From Lachnospiraceae bacterium (lineage in GTDB: Bacteria > Bacillota > Clostridia > Lachnospirales > Lachnospiraceae): DNA of 5,307 nt. A program made the translations under genes and the position numbers. Under the pieces are notes generated by a model. It was given only the letters and a program-made list of their open reading frames with translations. It searched no databases and was not told the DNA's origin. The stretch lies in contig JAEDFR010000129.1 in assembly GCA_016297945.1 (NCBI GenBank), positions 1 to 5,307 on the forward strand, read 5' to 3'. Within the stretch, counting starts at the first letter, position 1, and each line of letters begins with the position of its first letter. Of this stretch, positions 1 to 5,254 are shown one piece after another.

Positions 1-297
1 AGGCTGTGTCTGCTGATCCCAGATAGCATATTTGATATCGTCGGGACCTGAAAGCATTGCATATCTAGCTTCTTTCATCTTGTCAGCTGTCTCAAAGAAT
101 GCATCCCAGTCTTTTACGTATTCCTGAACTTCTGCAGGATCAGATGTTCCTAATACTTCTTCTGTTTCTTCTGCAGGAGCTTCTTCTGTTGTTGCTTCTT
201 CAGCAGGAGTTGCTTCTTCTGTGGTGCCACCGCAGCCTACTAATAAAGAAGCTACCATAGCTGTTGAAAGTAATACACTTAATAATTTCTTTTTCAT
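1..297 (-). CDS. Exported lipoprotein, N-terminal part (gene runs off the window start)
   Basis: The first 99 codons are present; the rest lies beyond base 1. The protein begins MKKKLLSVLLSTAMVASLLV and continues G-C, a lipoprotein signal peptide with lipobox L-V-G-C, so Cys22 should be lipidated and the protein anchored outside the membrane. Residues 23 to about 52 form an Ala/Glu/Thr/Pro-rich linker of the kind that tethers Gram-positive substrate-binding lipoproteins. A folded domain begins around residue 53 and contains WDAFFETADKMKEARYAM. Start choice: AGGAGGA lies at 314-308 on the minus strand, 10 bases before the ATG at 297. An ATG at 307-305, directly after that site, is out of frame with the signal peptide and was not used. 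An ABC-transporter solute-binding protein is the likeliest identity by architecture, but too little of the folded domain is present to name the family. The lipoprotein call is firm; the function is inference. Confidence 0.88.
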   Translation of the reverse strand, partial: MKKKLLSVLLSTAMVASLLVGCGGTTEEATPAEEATTEEAPAEETEEVLGTSDPAEVQEYVKDWDAFFETADKMKEARYAMLSGPDDIKYAIWDQQTQP

Positions 298-361
298 TAT
301 TTTTCATTCCTCCTAATAAAGATTGTTTTGAAATAAGTGTGTTAATAAGTAGTGCATTTAT

Positions 362-388
362 AAAAAGTTATCTGGTAGATAACTTTTT
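362..388. repeat. Perfect 12-bp palindrome upstream of the lipoprotein gene
   Basis: AAAAAGTTATCT (362-373), spacer GGT, then AGATAACTTTTT (377-388) is a perfect inverted repeat. It has an A-run on one side and a T-run on the other, so on either strand it could act as a weak bidirectional terminator, although each 12-base arm has only two G/C pairs. It lies 65 bases upstream of the lipoprotein start codon and about 105 bases downstream of the recombinase fragment's stop codon. Alternatives are a dimeric repressor operator for the lipoprotein promoter or a recombinase site left by the lost element. No convincing -35/-10 pair for the lipoprotein gene was found beside it. Confidence 0.6.
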
Positions 389-469
389 ACATAAAAAAGA
401 ATGAAAATGGGATATAAGAGTGAGTTTAGATGGAATGATATTATAGATTTAGCAGTCGTGATTAGAAAT

Positions 470-489
470 GTGCTTATGGGTTGCTTACA
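470..489. repeat. Direct repeat, copy A, just beyond the recombinase fragment
   Basis: GTGCTTATGGGTTGCTTACA matches copy B at 1044-1063 in 18 of 20 positions, in the same orientation. It begins three bases beyond the recombinase stop codon. Similarity extends weakly past the core: AATTATA follows both copies, with one extra base in copy A. The two copies bracket the recombinase remnant, so they may be attachment-type sites or arm-type integrase binding sites. The role is inference; the repeat itself is directly visible. Confidence 0.65.
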
Positions 490-492
490 GAA

Positions 493-996
493 TTATATTT
501 GATTAATTGCATCTAATAATTGTTTTAATTCAAAATGAGTATAAACTTTTTCTGTAACAGAAGAACCGGCATGTCCGATGATCCGTTTAATCAGTTTATC
601 CTCGACATGTGCCAGTGTTAGTAGTGTGACGCATGTGTGTCTGGTTTCGTGTGGCAGATGATATTCTAACCCTATCAAGTTTAAGAATTTTTTCCAGTGA
701 TAATTATAATAGTGTTGGTAAGTAAAGTAGTCATGTGTTTCATCAGATATTAAATATTCACTGGAAGAATTATTATAATTCAAGTAAAAGAAAGGGTATA
801 TTTTTTTGGCAATTGGTACTGTACGTATTCCGGAACGGGTCTTTGCTTTTATAACTGTAAAAAATCGTTCTTCCAGGTTGATATTCTCTTTTTGCAATTG
901 TAGGAGTTCACTGATTCTACACCCTGTGTAAATAAGTATTAATACAATCTGAGCCTCTTTTTGTTGGGAATGCTTCCATAGAGTAGATATTTCCTC
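493..996 (-). pseudogene. Tyrosine recombinase/phage integrase, truncated catalytic domain
   Basis: This is the C-terminal catalytic domain of a tyrosine recombinase (phage or integrative-element integrase). The open frame runs from an in-frame TAG at 999-997 to the stop at 495-493, 167 codons. All active-site boxes are visible: GCRISELLQL with the first Arg at 918-916, the KAKTRSGIRTVPI strand with the catalytic Lys, HETRH with the second Arg at 642-640, IIGHA, and the nucleophile Tyr in VYTH at 543-541. The core-binding and arm-binding domains that normally make up the first 150-200 residues are absent, and the DNA upstream does not encode them. The only in-frame start in this frame, TTG at 897, would remove the first catalytic Arg. 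An AGGAGG at 998-993 precedes an ATG in the wrong frame. A decayed integrase is the simplest reading; expression as a minimal catalytic domain is unlikely without a usable start. Confidence 0.85.
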
Positions 997-1043
997 CTAG
1001 CGTTTCATAAAATATAAATCTGAAATGCACATTTGATGAATTG

Positions 1044-1063
1044 GTGCTTACAGGTTGCTTACA
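1044..1063. repeat. Direct repeat, copy B, on the other side of the recombinase fragment
   Basis: GTGCTTACAGGTTGCTTACA is the partner of copy A (470-489). It is itself a tandem pair: TGCTTACA occurs at 1045-1052 and again at 1056-1063, 11 bases apart, about one helical turn. Paired short repeats on one face of the helix near an integrase gene resemble arm-type integrase binding sites. It lies about 48 bp outside the 5' limit of the integrase frame and marks roughly where recognisable element sequence ends. Confidence 0.65.
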
Positions 1064-1094
1064 ATTATAAAATTTTTTTAAAATAAATGTCGAA

Positions 1095-1126
1095 TTGTTT
1101 TTTCTGCACGAAAAACATAGTAGAAT
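1095..1126 (+). promoter_or_regulatory. Possible weak promoter of the DUF1700-type gene
   Basis: TAGAAT at 1121-1126 is a fair sigma-A -10 element. The best -35 candidates are TTGTTT at 1095-1100, with a long 20-base spacer, or the T-run at 1098-1103 with a 17-base spacer. Transcription would start near 1133, giving a leader of about 63 bases before the ATG at 1196. The match is poor and the position is tentative. Confidence 0.3.
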
Positions 1127-1195
1127 ATGGATAAAATAATATTGATTTATGGTTTTATGTGGGAACACTTACAAAAAGATACAGGAGTAGAAAGC

Positions 1196-1678
1196 ATGAA
1201 TAAATACGATTTTATCACAGAATTGCAAAAACATCTGACCGGAAAAGTTTCACCTCAAAAAGTTCAGGAATTGACAAGATACTATCAGGATTATATTGAT
1301 ACAGAAATAAGAAAGGGAAAAACGGAAGAAGAAGTATTATCTTCTTTAGGGGAACCGAGACTTCTGGCAAAATCCATTGTGACGGCAGAAGGGATGGATG
1401 ATTATAGAGAAGAAGACTATCGGGGACATGGTTATGCGAATGAAGTGGATGAGGATGACATCCCCAGAGCACAGTTTGTTTTTAACGGGAAGGTTATACC
1501 TCGTTGGAAAATATGGGCGGTTGTGATTGCGATTGTCTTTGTTTTGCTGGTCATATTATCTATAGTTGGACGGTTGTTGGGATTTGCATTTATGCTGATT
1601 TTTAAATATGTTCTGCCAATTTTAATTCCCGTTATTATTGTCTATCTGATATATATTCTATTTTTTGACAGAAGATAG
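1196..1678 (+). CDS. DUF1700/HAAS-domain membrane protein
   Basis: This 160-residue protein has the HAAS-type cytoplasmic domain of the DUF1700 family at residues 1-65: a helical N-terminus (MNKYDFITELQKHL), then YYQDYIDTEI, G-x-T-E-E-E-V and LGEP-x-x-x-A-x-x-I. An acidic linker (residues 68-90, DDYREEDYRGHGYANEVDED) follows, then two hydrophobic membrane segments at about 104-128 and 132-157, ending in FFDRR. Known family members are often encoded next to a PadR-type repressor and are thought to be membrane-linked regulators; no PadR gene is adjacent here. The start is set by ACAGGAG at 1181-1187, eight bases before ATG 1196. An in-frame ATG at 1127 would add 23 residues but has no ribosome binding site and overlaps the putative -10 element. 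The gene stands alone, with a terminator about 120 bases downstream. The family call is good; the biological role is not known. Confidence 0.85.
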   Translation: MNKYDFITELQKHLTGKVSPQKVQELTRYYQDYIDTEIRKGKTEEEVLSSLGEPRLLAKSIVTAEGMDDYREEDYRGHGYANEVDEDDIPRAQFVFNGKVIPRWKIWAVVIAIVFVLLVILSIVGRLLGFAFMLIFKYVLPILIPVIIVYLIYILFFDRR

Positions 1679-1796
1679 ATAATGGTAGTTCGCTGTTTTG
1701 ACTATAGCAAAACCAGAAACCAAAGTACGGGACGGTAAAGATATATAGTGGGAACACAAATTCGAAAAGGAAAAAAGAATAAGAAACGTAAACAGA

Positions 1797-1828
1797 AAAA
1801 TAGGCTATCAGGGGTGATAGCCTATTTT
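1797..1828 (+). terminator. Intrinsic terminator after the DUF1700-type gene
   Basis: AAAATAGGCTATC (1797-1809), loop AGGGGT, and GATAGCCTATTTT (1816-1828) form a perfect 13-bp stem. The A-run on the left and T-run on the right make it potentially bidirectional. It ends the transcript of the gene stopping at 1678 after a 3' tail of about 120 bases; that tail is purine-rich near its end and holds no convincing gene. Confidence 0.8.
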
Positions 1829-2014
1829 ACGGGGAGTATAAATAAATATATCTTTTCTAGACAGAAAAATTGGGGATTACTCTGTCTATGTAAAAATTAT
1901 AATTCATAACTTTTTATTTTTCAATAGCTTTTGTGAGACATCGGAACTTTTTGTGATTTATTTACATTTCTTTATCATCATTTTATTCTTTTTGTTCATT
2001 TTTCCTGTACTGAT
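1829..2014. other. AT-rich intergenic stretch with one inverted repeat
   Basis: No coding sequence with a ribosome binding site was found between the terminator at 1797-1828 and the promoter at 2015. The one structured element is an 8-bp perfect inverted repeat, TAGACAGA (1858-1865) and TCTGTCTA (1881-1888), with a 15-base loop and no T-run after it. It is therefore not a typical terminator and could be an operator or chance. The rest is very AT-rich. Confidence 0.5.
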
Positions 2015-2044
2015 TGAATATTTTTGGCCTAATCAGAAATACTA
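2015..2044 (+). promoter_or_regulatory. Putative sigma-G (forespore) promoter of the small hydrophilic protein gene
   Basis: TGAATA at 2015-2020 matches the sigma-G -35 element (B. subtilis gHATR), and AATACTA at 2038-2044 matches the -10 element (CATnHTA) at all but the first base. The spacer is 17 bases, within the normal 17-18. Transcription would begin near 2051, leaving a leader of about 27 bases that contains the ribosome binding site at 2063-2070. No comparably good sigma-A promoter was found nearby; TTGTTC at 1992-1997 lacks a good -10 partner. The match is seen directly; sigma-G dependence is inferred from the known B. subtilis consensus. Confidence 0.5.
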
Positions 2045-2077
2045 CTATTGTAATCAAATTGATTGGAGGATTTTATC

Positions 2078-2236
2078 ATGGCAAAAAACGATTATAGTGA
2101 ATCAAAACAGTCAAAACAGAGCTATAATTCTTCTGACAGCAAAGATGCATCTAAAAATGAAAGTCAGAGCAAAAATGAGCAGAACAAAGCTTCAAATGCT
2201 AAAAACAGCAAAGATGAAGCTGAAAACAACTACTAA
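2078..2236 (+). CDS. Small, wholly hydrophilic protein (52 residues), candidate spore protein
   Basis: The frame starts at ATG 2078, seven bases after TTGGAGGA (2063-2070), a strong ribosome binding site, and ends at TAA 2236. The protein starts MAKNDYSESKQSKQSYNSSD and ends KDEAENNY. It uses only nine amino-acid types: 12 Ser, 9 Asn, 9 Lys, 5 Glu, 5 Ala, 4 Asp, 4 Gln, 3 Tyr and the initiator Met. There is no Leu, Ile, Val, Phe, Trp, Gly, Pro, Cys, Thr, Arg or His. Lys balances Asp plus Glu, so the net charge is near zero and it should be disordered. Short Ser-Lys and Lys-Asn/Asp units recur without an exact repeat. It has its own promoter, resembling sigma-G type, and a hairpin follows. Composition and promoter recall gamma-type small acid-soluble spore proteins, which serve as amino-acid stores, but the SspE repeat is not visible and I cannot assign the family. 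The gene is well supported; the spore role is inference. Confidence 0.75.
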   Translation: MAKNDYSESKQSKQSYNSSDSKDASKNESQSKNEQNKASNAKNSKDEAENNY

Positions 2237-2251
2237 TCAGTGGTTTGCTCG

Positions 2252-2275
2252 CCGGTCTGCAATGGGGTAGACCGG
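2252..2275 (+). terminator. Hairpin after the small-protein gene, probable terminator
   Basis: CCGGTCT (2252-2258) and AGACCGG (2269-2275) form a 7-bp GC-rich stem with a 10-base loop, 15 bases after the stop codon of the small gene. The sequence after it (TTACATATTATAT) is AT-rich but lacks a clean T-run, so termination may be inefficient, or the hairpin may instead protect the 3' end of the mRNA. Confidence 0.5.
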
Positions 2276-2353
2276 TTACATATTATATATAGTCTGTGAG
2301 TAGAATATGCAAATTTTCATTGGTGATACAATAATAAAATGGGAGAAACATAA

Positions 2354-2382
2354 TTGACATGAGAAGTCTTTCTCATTAATAT
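2354..2382 (+). promoter_or_regulatory. Near-consensus sigma-A promoter of the four-gene operon
   Basis: TTGACA (2354-2359), a 17-base spacer and TAATAT (2377-2382) make a near-perfect vegetative promoter. With the usual six bases after the -10 element, +1 falls on base 2389, the A of the first ATG of the methyltransferase gene. A weaker extended -10 candidate, TGATACAAT at 2324-2332, lies upstream without a good -35 and could supply a transcript with a leader. Confidence 0.75.
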
Positions 2383-2396
2383 AAACATATGAGAAA
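2359..2396. promoter_or_regulatory. Three ATGAGAA half-sites around the operon promoter, possible operator
   Basis: ATGAGAA occurs at 2359-2365 and 2389-2395 on the plus strand and, inverted as TTCTCAT, at 2370-2376. The first two arms form a 7-bp dyad with a 4-base centre that fills the -35/-10 spacer. The middle arm and the last form an 8-bp dyad (TTTCTCAT at 2369-2376, ATGAGAAA at 2389-2396) that brackets the -10 element. A dimeric regulator bound here would block RNA polymerase. No regulator gene is in the window. Chance is possible because the motif is short and AT-rich. Confidence 0.35.
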
Positions 2397-3540
2397 AATG
2401 GAATTAATTGTTCCATGCCATTTTGGTCTGGAAGCAGTCTTAAAAAAAGAAATAATTGATTTGGGCTATGACATTACCAGGGTAGAAGATGGTCGGGTGA
2501 CTTTTCTGGGTGATGAAGATGCTGTTTGTCGTGCTAACATTTTTTTGCGTACAGCAGAACGGGTTTTGATAAAAGTCGGAAGCTTTCATGCGGAGACATT
2601 TGATGAGCTGTTTGAAAATACAAAGGCTCTTCCATGGGCGGATTTTATCCCCAAAAACGGAAAGTTCTGGGTAACCAAGGCATCCAGTGTCAAATCCAAA
2701 TTATTCAGCCCTTCCGATATTCAGTCCATTATGAAAAAAGCAATGGTCAGAAGTATGCAGGAAACATACGGAATAAGCTGGTTCGAAGAAGATGGAGAGA
2801 GCTTTCCTATCCGTGTTTTCATCTACAAGGATGAAGTGACGGTTTCATTGGATACGACAGGGGATTCGTTACATAAAAGAGGTTATCGCAAGCTGACCGC
2901 AAAGGCGCCGATTGCCGAAAATCTTGCAGCGGCATTGATTATGCTGACGCCGTGGCATAAAGATCGTATATTAGTTGATCCGTTTTGCGGCAGTGGTACT
3001 TTTTTGATTGAAGCAGCTCTTATGGCCGCTAATATTGCGCCGGGAATGAACCGGAGTTTCAATGCATTTGAATGGAAACATTTAATTCCGCCCAAGATGT
3101 GGTATGACTGTGTCGATGAGGCAAGAGAAGAAATTGACATGAATATTGAGACGGATCTGCAGGGCTATGATATTGATCCTGAGATGACGCGGATTGCCAG
3201 AGCAAATGCCAGACTGGCAGGGGTAGATGAATTGATTCATTTTCAGACCAGACCCTTAAGTGAATTAAGTCATCCTAAGAAATATGGGTTTATTATTACA
3301 AATCCGCCATATGGAGAGCGTCTGGAAGAAAAGCGGGATTTGCCCCAATTATATAAAACGCTGGGTGAAAAATATCGTGAGCTGGAAACCTGGTCCATGT
3401 ATCTGATTACATCCTATGAAGATGCACAAAATGATATCGGACAAAAAGCGGATAAAAACAGGAAATTATACAATGGAATGTTAAAGACCTATTTTTATCA
3501 GTATTTGGGTCCCAAGCCTCCGCGGAGAGAACATACATGA
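2389..3540 (+). CDS. ypsC: THUMP-domain class I SAM-dependent rRNA methyltransferase (YpsC/RlmL type)
   Basis: This 383-residue cytoplasmic protein is predicted to transfer a methyl group from S-adenosylmethionine to a guanine N2 in 23S rRNA. It is the family of B. subtilis YpsC and the N-terminal half of E. coli RlmL; the exact target base is not established by sequence. The N-terminal ferredoxin-like/THUMP region (about 4-160) starts MELIVPCHFGLEAVLKKEI. LHKRGYR follows at 161-167. The Rossmann-fold methyltransferase domain carries the SAM-binding DPFCGSGT at 197-204, GYDIDPEM at 259-266 and the catalytic NPPYGER at 305-311. The length is normal for the single-domain Gram-positive form. No ribosome binding site precedes ATG 2389, and the strong promoter puts +1 at that ATG, so translation may be leaderless; ATG 2398 (residue 4) is the alternative start and fits the conserved N-terminus equally well. 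It is the first gene of the operon and overlaps the next by four bases. Confidence 0.93.
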   Translation: MRKMELIVPCHFGLEAVLKKEIIDLGYDITRVEDGRVTFLGDEDAVCRANIFLRTAERVLIKVGSFHAETFDELFENTKALPWADFIPKNGKFWVTKASSVKSKLFSPSDIQSIMKKAMVRSMQETYGISWFEEDGESFPIRVFIYKDEVTVSLDTTGDSLHKRGYRKLTAKAPIAENLAAALIMLTPWHKDRILVDPFCGSGTFLIEAALMAANIAPGMNRSFNAFEWKHLIPPKMWYDCVDEAREEIDMNIETDLQGYDIDPEMTRIARANARLAGVDELIHFQTRPLSELSHPKKYGFIITNPPYGERLEEKRDLPQLYKTLGEKYRELETWSMYLITSYEDAQNDIGQKADKNRKLYNGMLKTYFYQYLGPKPPRREHT

Positions 3541-4091
3541 CCAAACAAGAAGAGAAAATTCTGATTTGCTCATCGCTGGTATTTCTTTTCATTATGATTA
3601 TTTTGAGTATCATTTCATGGAAAGAAAAAACGCAAATCAAAGAAGAAGCACCTCAAAAAAGCCGTATTTTCACCGTATCCTATGTTTTTCAAAAAGAAGA
3701 TGGGATAACGGAGGGGAATGTGGAATATGCAAATACAAGTCATGCTGATTGTTTTGTGAAACTTATTTCAAAAGAAAATTCTTTGGAAACAAAACAGGAA
3801 GATGAGGATCTAAATCAAGAGAATGACAGTATCCGGGCGGTTATTTATTATAATAATGAGTTCTTTCTGCCGGATTATGACAGTTTTGATTTTGCAGGAG
3901 ATGTTTCAGAGAGATTTTCGCAGTATTTTGTGACACAGGATGTGACAATTGCAGAGAGTTCGGATGAGGAACTAAAAAAGGCAATGCAACCTGCTATTAT
4001 CATAGAAAGCAATCTTCCGATGGAAGAAATGCAAAAATTTATTTCAGAAAATCTGGAAAATATATTTACGGAAGAGAATGACAAACCATGA
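3537..4091 (+). CDS. Single-pass membrane protein of unknown function
   Basis: I do not recognise this 184-residue protein. A short charged N-terminus (MTKQEEK) is followed by one hydrophobic membrane segment at about residues 8-28 (ILICSSLVFLFIMIILSIIS), then a Lys/Glu-rich stretch and a hydrophilic domain, probably extracytoplasmic. That domain contains strand-like segments (IFTVSYVF, AVIYYNNEFFLPDY) and an acidic stretch (EDEDLNQEND, 88-97). The C-terminal 45 residues are rich in Glu and predicted helical (EEMQKFISENLENIF). There is no lipobox and no enzyme motif. Start support: GGAGAGA at 3524-3530, nine bases from GGAG to the ATG, and an ATGA overlap with the methyltransferase stop. It also overlaps rdgB by ATGA at its other end, so all three are likely translationally coupled. 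Its place among housekeeping genes gives no clear function. Confidence 0.85.
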   Translation: MTKQEEKILICSSLVFLFIMIILSIISWKEKTQIKEEAPQKSRIFTVSYVFQKEDGITEGNVEYANTSHADCFVKLISKENSLETKQEDEDLNQENDSIRAVIYYNNEFFLPDYDSFDFAGDVSERFSQYFVTQDVTIAESSDEELKKAMQPAIIIESNLPMEEMQKFISENLENIFTEENDKP

Positions 4092-4687
4092 TAGAGATTT
4101 TATTTGCAACGTCCAATGCAGGAAAGGCCAGAGAAGTTCAGGCTATGTTTTCGGATCTGGATGTTGATGTCAAAACATTAAAAGAGGACGGTATTTCTGT
4201 GGATGTGGAAGAAAACGGAAAAACATTTGCAGAAAATGCTCTGATAAAGGCAAAAGCACTGGCGGGTATGACGAAAAAAATAGTACTGGCGGATGACTCC
4301 GGTCTGGTGGTAGACTATTTAAATGGAGAGCCTGGTATTTATTCGGCCAGATATCTTGGGGAAGATACCTCTTATGATATAAAAAATGCAAAGATTCTGG
4401 AACGTATGGAAGGTGTGCCAAAAGAGGAGCGGAGTGCCCGCTTTGTCTGCGCCATGGCTGCTATTATGCCGGATGGCGAAGTGATTTGCACGGAAGGCAT
4501 TATGGAAGGTTTCATTGGATACGAAATCAAAGGAACCAATGGTTTCGGCTATGATCCGATTTTTTATTTGCCCGAATATGGCATGACCAGTGCTGAAATT
4601 ACACCGGAAGAGAAAAATGCAATCAGCCATAGAGGAAAGGCTTTGCATAAAATGCAGGAAGAGTTGAAAAAAAGAATTCAAGGATGA
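4088..4687 (+). CDS. rdgB: XTP/dITP diphosphatase (RdgB/HAM1 family)
   Basis: This 199-residue cytoplasmic enzyme hydrolyses non-canonical purine nucleotides (dITP, ITP, XTP) to the monophosphate and pyrophosphate, keeping deaminated bases out of DNA and RNA. Family motifs are all present: the nucleotide-binding FATSNAGKAREV at residues 6-17, ADDSGL at 68-73 with the catalytic and metal-binding acidic residues, PGIYSARY at 82-89, GFGYDPIF at 152-159 and SHRGKAL at 180-186. The length is typical. The ATG overlaps the previous stop codon (ATGA, 4088-4091); upstream purine-rich GGAAG at 4070-4074 is a weak, distant ribosome binding site, so coupling probably matters. The next gene, a phosphodiesterase, follows after nine bases; B. 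subtilis has the same pair as ysnA-ysnB. Confidence 0.96.
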   Translation: MIEILFATSNAGKAREVQAMFSDLDVDVKTLKEDGISVDVEENGKTFAENALIKAKALAGMTKKIVLADDSGLVVDYLNGEPGIYSARYLGEDTSYDIKNAKILERMEGVPKEERSARFVCAMAAIMPDGEVICTEGIMEGFIGYEIKGTNGFGYDPIFYLPEYGMTSAEITPEEKNAISHRGKALHKMQEELKKRIQG

Positions 4688-4696
4688 CACTACCAA

Positions 4697-5176
4697 ATGA
4701 GAATTTTGATTGTGAGCGATACCCACAGACAAAACGACAATTACTTTACGGTAATTGAAAATGTCGGCAAGATTGATATGGTTATCCACTGCGGGGATGC
4801 AGAAGGAAGCGAATATGCGCTGCAACAGGCGGCGGGATGTCCGCTTTATATTGTAGCGGGAAATAATGATTTCTTTTCTGATTTGTCAAGAGAATTGGAA
4901 CTTGAAATAGAAGGGAAAAGGATACTGATTACACACGGACATTATTATTATGTCAGTAACGGAATCGAGAAAATAAAAGAAGAGGCATTATCCCGTCACT
5001 ATGATATTGTCATGTATGGGCATACGCATCGGCCGCTTATCAAATATCAGGATGGCTTGACTATTATTAATCCGGGAAGTCTCAGCTATCCTCGTCAGGA
5101 AGGAAGGAGACCGTCCTATATTATCCTTGAGACAGATGTAAAGGGAAATTTTGAATATCATCTGGAATATTTATAA
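4697..5176 (+). CDS. Metallophosphoesterase, YfcE/MJ0936 (YsnB) family
   Basis: This 159-residue protein is a compact calcineurin-like phosphodiesterase using two metal ions. All metal-ligand motifs are visible: DTH with Asp8 and His10, HCGD with Asp34, GNND at 55-58, the THGH loop (His80, His82) and GHTH at 108-111, followed by the family motif NPGS at 125-128. Members of this family hydrolyse model phosphodiesters in vitro; the physiological substrate is not settled. The length matches the single-domain family. AAGGA at 4680-4684, inside the end of rdgB, lies 12 bases before the ATG. This is the last gene of the operon, and no terminator separates it from the tRNA promoter that starts six bases after its stop codon. 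Confidence 0.93.
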   Translation: MRILIVSDTHRQNDNYFTVIENVGKIDMVIHCGDAEGSEYALQQAAGCPLYIVAGNNDFFSDLSRELELEIEGKRILITHGHYYYVSNGIEKIKEEALSRHYDIVMYGHTHRPLIKYQDGLTIINPGSLSYPRQEGRRPSYIILETDVKGNFEYHLEYL

Positions 5177-5182
5177 AAACAG

Positions 5183-5211
5183 TTGACAATTATTTTTTCC
5201 TATAATATAAT
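5183..5211 (+). promoter_or_regulatory. Consensus promoter of the tRNA gene
   Basis: TTGACA (5183-5188), a 17-base spacer and TATAAT (5206-5211) match the sigma-A consensus at all twelve positions, as expected for a stable-RNA gene. Transcription would start near 5218, giving a 5' leader of about 37 bases for RNase P to remove. The leader contains a small inverted repeat, GCGTG (5221-5225) and CACGC (5240-5244). A second TATAAT at 5201-5206 is too close to the -35 to be used with it. Confidence 0.88.
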
Positions 5212-5254
5212 AATTTTTGCGCGTGGCGAGAAGTAAGAACACGCCCGAAGCCTA

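Noticed and set aside
917..1168. An 83-residue minus-strand reading frame
   Set aside because: It lies in a different frame from the integrase motifs, has no start support, and crosses the direct repeat and the promoter region of the next gene. The real coding signal here is GCRISELL in the other frame.
1127..1195. An upstream start for the DUF1700-type protein
   Set aside because: The extra 23 residues lack a ribosome binding site, begin directly after a putative -10 element, and precede the family's usual N-terminus at MNKYDF.
1748..1909. A 53-codon GTG-initiated plus-strand frame with a Lys/Arg-rich start
   Set aside because: No Shine-Dalgarno sequence precedes it, and it runs straight through the strong terminator hairpin at 1797-1828.
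1953..2270. A 105-residue plus-strand reading frame overlapping the small hydrophilic protein gene
   Set aside because: It has no ribosome binding site, begins in AT-rich DNA giving a Phe/Ile run, and is out of frame with the well-supported gene at 2078-2236. Its C-terminal half is the small gene read in another frame.
2359..2379. A six-codon mini-frame (MRSLSH) that could be a leader peptide
   Set aside because: It lies inside the promoter spacer, upstream of the predicted transcription start, and its nearest purine-rich site (GGGAG, 2341-2345) is too far away. Its sequence is explained by the ATGAGAA dyad.
4319..4825. A 168-residue minus-strand reading frame antisense to rdgB and the phosphodiesterase gene
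   Set aside because: Both plus-strand genes have complete conserved motifs, and the antisense frame has no recognisable motif or ribosome binding site.
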